Positions 37,620 through 41,614 of a stretch of DNA of 41,614 nt are shown here, piece after piece. The position numbers and the translations under genes are program-made. This DNA comes from a virus. The notes beneath the pieces were generated by a model. That model was not told the origin of the DNA, searched no databases, and was given only the letters and a program-made list of their open reading frames with translations. Location: IMG/VR virus record IMGVR_UViG_3300020060_000017, positions 1 through 41,614 of that record; one strand, 5' to 3'. Within the stretch, counting starts at the first letter, position 1, and every line of letters begins with the position of its first letter.

Positions 37620-38137
37620 TGGCCCGGCCAAATAAAATCTACCAGGGCGAGGAAAATCACCGTTATCGCCCGGCGCTCGAACGCTTCGCCATGAAGTGCC
37701 GCTTCGACCCGCTCACGGGCTGCGTGCTGTGGACCGGGGGCACGTCAGCCGGCCACGGCAATTCGGCCCGCTACGGCGCGTTCTGGTATGCCGGGGAGCG
37801 TTGGGCTGCGCACCGTTGGTCGGCGGTCCATATCAAGGGGCTGGCGCTCGGATCGAACCAGGCGGGCCACTGTTGCCCGGCCGGCCCTAACACGCTCTGT
37901 GTGGAGCACGTGACCGGGCAAACGCAGCTTGAGAACCTAGACGAGTTAAACGGCCGGCTGAAAGCCAAGGCACAGCAATCGTCGGCCGACAGACAACATT
38001 GGCTATTCGTGGCGATCGGAATCGAGCAGGCGCCGGCCGGGCAGGAAATCCACCCCGACGCCGTTCCGTTCTATGAGCCGCCCGAATGGCTGAAGCCTTT
38101 CATGTCCGCAATGGAGAATACTAATGAGCCGTTTTAG
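37619..38137 (+). CDS. HNH endonuclease-like protein
   Basis: 172 residues, start in TAATG after polymerase. Core: TGCVLWTGGTSAGHGNSARY, GAFWYAGERWAAHRWSAVHI, then HCCPAGPNTLCVEHVTGQTQ. The pattern C-x-xWTG...YG.f...G....AHR....... H.C....C.NP.H of HNH_3-type phage nucleases is present, but the canonical N-P-x-H is here LCVEHV, so the metal site may be altered. Free-standing HNH genes beside polymerase are common. Its end overlaps the next gene by 14 bases. Confidence 0.7.
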   Translation: MARPNKIYQGEENHRYRPALERFAMKCRFDPLTGCVLWTGGTSAGHGNSARYGAFWYAGERWAAHRWSAVHIKGLALGSNQAGHCCPAGPNTLCVEHVTGQTQLENLDELNGRLKAKAQQSSADRQHWLFVAIGIEQAPAGQEIHPDAVPFYEPPEWLKPFMSAMENTNEPF

Positions 38138-38267
38138 CGAAATCTGGTGCAACCTTTTGCACCATTTCTGGTGGCGGGTCGATTGGTATGAAGTCGGCGA
38201 CCCTCCTATTTTCTTTGTCGGCCGGGGAATGCGCTGCGATAAGTGCGGCAGAAAGTGGGAGCCATGA
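38124..38267 (+). CDS. 47-residue protein with CxxC end, unknown function
   Basis: ATG at 38124 with GGAG eight bases upstream, TGA at 38265-38267 overlapping the next ATG. MSRFSEIWCNLLHHFWWRVD, WYEVGDPPIFFVGRGMRCDK, CGRKWEP. Tryptophan-rich start and a single CDKC pair near the end; a zinc site shared between two chains is possible. Supported by tight overlaps. Confidence 0.6.
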   Translation: MSRFSEIWCNLLHHFWWRVDWYEVGDPPIFFVGRGMRCDKCGRKWEP

Positions 38268-38434
38268 GCCCTTCTGATGTGACGGTGAAAACTGTAGAGG
38301 AAGCTGCGAGCGAAATAGGCGATCAAGCTTTTCGCATTCCCTCCGCTCCCTACCCGGAGCGCAATATCTGGTGGAAAATCGATTATATCGAGGATGGGAA
38401 AATCATCCTGAAGCAGGCGGAGCGACAGACATGA
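38264..38434 (+). CDS. Small protein before the resolvase, unknown function
   Basis: 56 residues, ATG at 38264 in ATGA. MSPSDVTVKTVEEAASEIGD, QAFRIPSAPYPERNIWWKID, YIEDGKIILKQAERQT. Helix then beta hairpin. Overlaps the resolvase start (ATGA). Confidence 0.58.
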   Translation: MSPSDVTVKTVEEAASEIGDQAFRIPSAPYPERNIWWKIDYIEDGKIILKQAERQT

Positions 38435-38916
38435 TCATCGCCGGCATCGATCCGGGTAAAACCGGCGCCCTCGCAATCTCGTTCCCCGATGGCTTCCATG
38501 AATTTTATGACGTGCCCCGTGTCGAGGTGAAGGGAAAAGACGTGCCGGCCTGGTCGCAATGGAGTACCGAATGGTCGAACGCGCTGGAATTTGCCGGCGT
38601 CGATCTGGTAATGATCGAGCTTGTGACGGCCGGACAAAACGGCGTGAAACAGGGCGTGCAGAGCATGTTCAATTTCGGGGGGACACTGCGCTTCGCCCAC
38701 GCGATCGCTCTAGGTGTCCGTCCCCGGCCGCGCGTGGAATTCGTGACGCCGGCAGTGTGGAAAGCCAAGCTCGGGCTGCTCAACAGTGGCAAGGGCGCGA
38801 GCCGGGAGAAATGCCGGACGATATACCCCGGAACGGCTAGCAGCCTCGTGCGCGTCAAGGATGATGGTCGCGCCGAGGCTGCCTTGATCGGCCACTATGG
38901 CCGAAATTTCCTGTAG
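38431..38916 (+). CDS. RuvC-like Holliday junction resolvase
   Basis: 161 residues from ATG at 38431. IAGIDPGKTGALAI supplies the first Asp, LVMIELVTAGQNGVKQGVQS the Glu after the second strand, FVTPAVWKAKLGLLNSGKGA the region binding DNA, and KDDGRAEAALIGHYG the last acidic pair. This is the phage RuvC family, similar in size to endonuclease-type resolvases that debranch replicated DNA before packaging. Last gene of the rightward arm, ending three bases from the oppositely directed lipoprotein gene. Confidence 0.82.
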   Translation: MIIAGIDPGKTGALAISFPDGFHEFYDVPRVEVKGKDVPAWSQWSTEWSNALEFAGVDLVMIELVTAGQNGVKQGVQSMFNFGGTLRFAHAIALGVRPRPRVEFVTPAVWKAKLGLLNSGKGASREKCRTIYPGTASSLVRVKDDGRAEAALIGHYGRNFL

Positions 38917-38919
38917 GTA

Positions 38920-39225
38920 TTAACGCAGTTGCGGCGGCGCGGCGATTGGATCGGTCGCGAGCATTTCCGGGCTGATCGATACCGTGACGGCGTCGGCCGG
39001 AATGATCGAATTCGGGCACGCCTTCACCAGCGCAAGCTGAATATTCGCCGTAGCGATCGACGCATTGCGCAGCGTCTCGTCCTTGATCTTGTCGGCGTTG
39101 GCGAGTGCGAAATTCGCCCCGGCAACTGTCGAAATCTGGTGCGTGCAGATATAGTCGGTCAACTGGCGATCGGCGCAGCCGGCGAGCATCGTGGCGCCCG
39201 CGAGGGCTAGGATTGCAAACTTCAT
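38920..39225 (-). CDS. Small lipoprotein of the lysis cassette (possible o-spanin)
   Basis: 101 residues, ATG at 39225. MKFAILALAGATMLAGCADR carries a lipobox LAGC at residues 14-17, so a mature lipoprotein of about 85 residues attached to the outer membrane is expected. The body (TDYICTHQISTVAGANFALA, DETLRNASIATANIQLALVK) is helical. A free second Cys (ICTH) and a third (VKACPN) could pair. As the last gene of the lysis cassette it may be the outer spanin or a related disruption protein; unlike typical Rz1 it is not Pro-rich. Confidence 0.6.
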   Translation of the reverse strand: MKFAILALAGATMLAGCADRQLTDYICTHQISTVAGANFALANADKIKDETLRNASIATANIQLALVKACPNSIIPADAVTVSISPEMLATDPIAAPPQLR

Positions 39226-39461
39226 TTCTTGTCTCCGTTGTCGCTAGCGCGCTTGGTAAACCACGCCGCCATTGCTAACCCTACAAGGCCCTGGACGACG
39301 ATCGCCTGCGCGAGCGTTTTGAACAGGTCATTGTTTGCAAGGGCCGGGTCGTTCCTCAACATTAGAAGAACAACGGCGGTGAGTAAGAACACGCCCGCGC
39401 CTGCGACGTGTTCTGTTCGGATTTGGCTAAACTGCTTATCCAGAAATTGCCAAAAATTCAT
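39222..39461 (-). CDS. Holin
   Basis: 79 residues, ATG at 39461 overlapping both neighbours by ATGA. MNFWQFLDKQFSQIRTEHVA then membrane span 1 (GAGVFLLTAVVLLML, residues about 20-36) and span 2 (TLAQAIVVQGLVGLAMAAWF, about 50-69), with a charged C-terminus KRASDNGDKK. Two short spans with charged ends, in a lysis-type position, suggest a class II holin, which forms membrane holes at lysis. Confidence 0.68.
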   Translation of the reverse strand: MNFWQFLDKQFSQIRTEHVAGAGVFLLTAVVLLMLRNDPALANNDLFKTLAQAIVVQGLVGLAMAAWFTKRASDNGDKK

Positions 39462-39946
39462 ACATCCTCCGGCTTTTGGGGTAAAATCCCATCCTCTATA
39501 TCTGTAATCTTTCTGTCCGCCATATACAGAGTTGAGTCGGATGCTTGTACTTCGTTCCGGATCGTCCCTTTGGCGCTGTTCAGCCTACGCATGCGCTTCA
39601 GGAAAGCAATCGCAGCCCGTTCAGCAATCTTGCGGATGGCCGGCGTCTCGGCAAACAATACCGCCTCAAGGTGATCCAGCGATTGCTGGAAATAGAAGAA
39701 GTGCTTTTCCAAATCCCGCAAATTGCGCAGTTCTTCGCGAACCCCCTTCATTTCCGTATAGGCTACGCTCACTTCGCTGCGTGCCGCCTGCAAGAGTTGG
39801 AAGGTAAGATTGTCCTGATGGATTTCCAGCCGATCGTCCTTTTCTTCCTTTTTGTCCCGCTTCGCGTCGCGATACTTCCAAGCCGCACCGATCCAGCCGA
39901 CTAAAGCGGTCACTATTGCAAACGGTGCTGCGCCCCAAATATCCAC
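39458..39946 (-). CDS. Membrane-anchored coiled-coil protein (i-spanin-like candidate)
   Basis: 162 residues, ATG at 39946. An N-terminal span (APFAIVTALVGWIGAAWKY, residues about 6-24) is followed by a highly charged coiled coil (RDAKRDKKEEKDDRLEIHQD, LTFQLLQAARSEVSVAYTEM, GVREELRNLRDLEKHFFYFQ) to about residue 105. The topology N-in, C-out with a long periplasmic coiled coil is that of inner-membrane spanins, although the size is larger than Rz-type. Could also be a lysis regulator. It lies just after the lytic transglycosylase part of the preceding gene and overlaps the holin. Confidence 0.55.
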   Translation of the reverse strand: MDIWGAAPFAIVTALVGWIGAAWKYRDAKRDKKEEKDDRLEIHQDNLTFQLLQAARSEVSVAYTEMKGVREELRNLRDLEKHFFYFQQSLDHLEAVLFAETPAIRKIAERAAIAFLKRMRRLNSAKGTIRNEVQASDSTLYMADRKITDIEDGILPQKPEDV

Positions 39947-39959
39947 GTTGCTATCCTCG

Positions 39960-41614
39960 CTATGCTACTTTGCGGACATAATCCTGAGTTTCCGCCGGGA
40001 CCGCTGCGAGCCAATTTTCACCGTGGGATTTTAGTGCGGCTTCAATGCGACCCGGCCCGGCATTATAAGCCGCCGTGGCTTTGGCTACGTCACCGTCATA
40101 GCGGCGCAGCAATTCGGACAAATAGGCAATGCCGATCAGCTTATTATAGGCGGCATCATTTCGATAGGCATTATCGTCGAAGGGCACGCCGGCAAGCCTG
40201 GCAGCTTCCGGCGCCGTGTCGGGCATGACCTGCATAACGCCGATCGCCCCTGCGCTCGACGTGATCGGCGCGCCGCTTTCATCGAATTGACTATCGCCGC
40301 TCTCCTGACCGGAAACCCGCGAAATCAGGTCCAGCATTTCCGGGCTTTCATTGTCGTAAATCGACTGAAGCTGCGCCGAATAGGGGCTGTTGCTTTCGTC
40401 CACCGGGCCGGCCGCGCTGGCGTCAGGCTCTTCGTCACCGATATCGGCTGCGGCAGACGGAATATTCTCGTCAGCCTGCAAATCATCTTCGACGCTAGGG
40501 CCGGTATTTTCCGGTTCCGCAGCGGCACCAACGCCGCCGGCAGTCATGCCTGTGACACCCGACAGGTATTTCAGGAAGGTGGCGCCGTTTTTCTCGTTCC
40601 CGACTGCGGAAATCGCACGCCGCACCATGGCGGGATTTTGCGAGAAAATCATGTCCACCATGGTTCGAGCACGAGATTCGGGAATATAGGTCATATCCAG
40701 CAATTTGCGGATGGCCCCGGCCTTCGTCGTGATGAAAGACGACGGGTGCAGCCCGGCAAGCGCCGACACGAGTGTTTCCGCGTTGGCCGCTTCCCCACCG
40801 CCGGATTGCGCCGTCTGTGATGCGGAAGCCAACGCTTGGGCGCTCGTGTCCTGTGCGCGCGCCGCCGCCATGATTTGATTTGCTTCGTCGGCCCCGACAT
40901 TCTGCGCAAGCTGCCGGCCGGTGGAATTCCGGCTCATGCCCACGGTCGCCCGCAAAGCCTCTTCCGGCGATCCTTCCAGATTTCCGAGCACGCGATTTCC
41001 TTGCCCTAGCGCGCGGCCGGACGTGCCTTCAGCGCTGTCATAGGCGTTGCGGACACGGCGTGCCTCGCGGCGGCTCGTGCCTACCTGTACGTCGTCACGC
41101 ATCCGGGTAGCCGCGCCTTCCTGCATGCCCTCTGCCATGCGCGATCGAGCGGCATAGGCAGCGTTCATTTCCCTGGCGGCGGCGCCGGCTTCCGGTGCGG
41201 CTTCGTCGAGCATATCGTGCAGATGGGCAATCGCCCGTTCCGCCGTGCGCCCTTCGATACCGCCCCGGCCCAAATCGCCTTGCAGCGTGGAAATCATGTT
41301 CGAGATTTCGCCCGCCGAAATACCGGCATTTTCTGCACGGCGCGTCAACGTGCTGGCGGCAGAGCGGATGACCGCCGAAACTTCCGGGTCCGTCGAAATC
41401 CGCGCGGTGCCATCCGGCGACGGAACGGACGGGTAAAGCTCGTCAAGATTATCCACGACGGGCGTATTTTCGTGTGGCCCCATAATCGCGCGGGCTTCGG
41501 CGTCGCGCAGTTCGAGCATGTCCGTGGGCGAGTGCGCCGCATTGCCGGCCAAGGCGGCATCGCCGGCATCAGGCGTACCGCCGCGAGCTTGGGTCAGGTC
41601 CCGGCGCATTCCGG
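39960..41614 (-). CDS. C-terminal part of 722-residue virion protein with lytic transglycosylase (SLT) domain (continues from base 1)
   Basis: This frame has an internal ATG at 41609, but reading upstream through the circular join it is in frame with the gene running from 514 to 1, so ATG 41609 is codon 174, not a start. Central part (residues about 190-560) is helical and charged with an acidic, Ser/Ala-rich stretch (ENTGPSVEDDLQADENIPSA). The C-terminal 125 residues form a goose-type/SLT lysozyme domain: SRVSGQESGDSQFDESG with the likely catalytic Glu near residue 609, GAIGVMQVMPDTAPE, YNAGPGRIEAAL, and ETQDYVRKVA at the very end. Domain order differs from T7 gp16 (SLT at the N-terminus). 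It would open the peptidoglycan during DNA entry, and being next to the lysis genes, may also serve lysis. No separate endolysin was found. Confidence 0.85.
   Translation of the reverse strand, partial: GMRRDLTQARGGTPDAGDAALAGNAAHSPTDMLELRDAEARAIMGPHENTPVVDNLDELYPSVPSPDGTARISTDPEVSAVIRSAASTLTRRAENAGISAGEISNMISTLQGDLGRGGIEGRTAERAIAHLHDMLDEAAPEAGAAAREMNAAYAARSRMAEGMQEGAATRMRDDVQVGTSRREARRVRNAYDSAEGTSGRALGQGNRVLGNLEGSPEEALRATVGMSRNSTGRQLAQNVGADEANQIMAAARAQDTSAQALASASQTAQSGGGEAANAETLVSALAGLHPSSFITTKAGAIRKLLDMTYIPESRARTMVDMIFSQNPAMVRRAISAVGNEKNGATFLKYLSGVTGMTAGGVGAAAEPENTGPSVEDDLQADENIPSAAADIGDEEPDASAAGPVDESNSPYSAQLQSIYDNESPEMLDLISRVSGQESGDSQFDESGAPITSSAGAIGVMQVMPDTAPEAARLAGVPFDDNAYRNDAAYNKLIGIAYLSELLRRYDGDVAKATAAYNAGPGRIEAALKSHGENWLAAVPAETQDYVRKVA

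Noticed and set aside
1-41614. Phage-type single-subunit RNA polymerase and integrase
   Set aside because: Looked for in all long frames; none carries the required motifs.
1-41614. CRISPR arrays and insertion sequences
   Set aside because: No regularly spaced repeats, terminal inverted repeats or transposase-like frames seen.

Overview
The window reads as one complete genome of a tailed phage with a podovirus-type, P22-like virion, on a circular or circularly permuted map. The two ends of the window join in frame inside a single gene on the minus strand: codons run GCC-GGA-ATG from base 1 into base 41614. The virion genes resemble those of P22-type phages: portal with a C-terminal glutamine-rich barrel, coat protein, gp4-like adaptor and gp10-like hub. 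They are combined with a lytic-type replication set: A-family DNA polymerase, primase-polymerase/helicase, SNF2 helicase, Cas4-like exonuclease, SSB-like protein and RuvC-like nuclease. I see no integrase, repressor of the lambda type, phage RNA polymerase, tRNA gene or CRISPR array, so a strictly lytic phage using host RNA polymerase is the simplest reading. The G+C-rich DNA, GGAG ribosome sites and frequent GTG starts suit a high-GC proteobacterial host, perhaps alphaproteobacterial, but the sequence does not prove a host.

Layout. A divergent control region lies at 20023-21052. Leftward (minus strand) from it run small accessory genes (20022 to 15513), including a KTSC protein, a probable Acb2-type cyclic-nucleotide sponge, a winged-helix regulator and a GP88-like cysteine protein. 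After them come packaging genes (terminase, portal), scaffold, coat, head-tail adaptor, tail hub, appendage proteins and ejection proteins. The transcription unit continues across the circular join into a 722-residue virion protein with a C-terminal lytic transglycosylase domain, and then a lysis cassette (coiled-coil membrane protein, holin, lipoprotein) ending at 38920.

Rightward (plus strand) from the control region run about twelve very small unknown genes (21053-25706), many with structured leaders, then primase/helicase, a second island of small genes (27800-29511), SNF2 helicase, exonuclease, SSB, DNA polymerase, HNH protein and RuvC-like resolvase. This arm ends at 38916, three bases from the converging lysis genes.

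The most unusual signals are these. A recurrent gene-junction cassette gives at least twelve proteins the C-terminus -[Y/F/L]DL while supplying the next gene's ribosome site and overlapping start. A candidate structured RNA lies at 21580-21668. A family of UUCG-hairpin and repeated leaders precedes early genes. A 45-residue HTH-like gene sits among TGTGACGC repeats in the control region. Finally, one early protein and one virion-region protein share a long motif. Several genes below were found by reading the gaps and are shorter than 60 codons.
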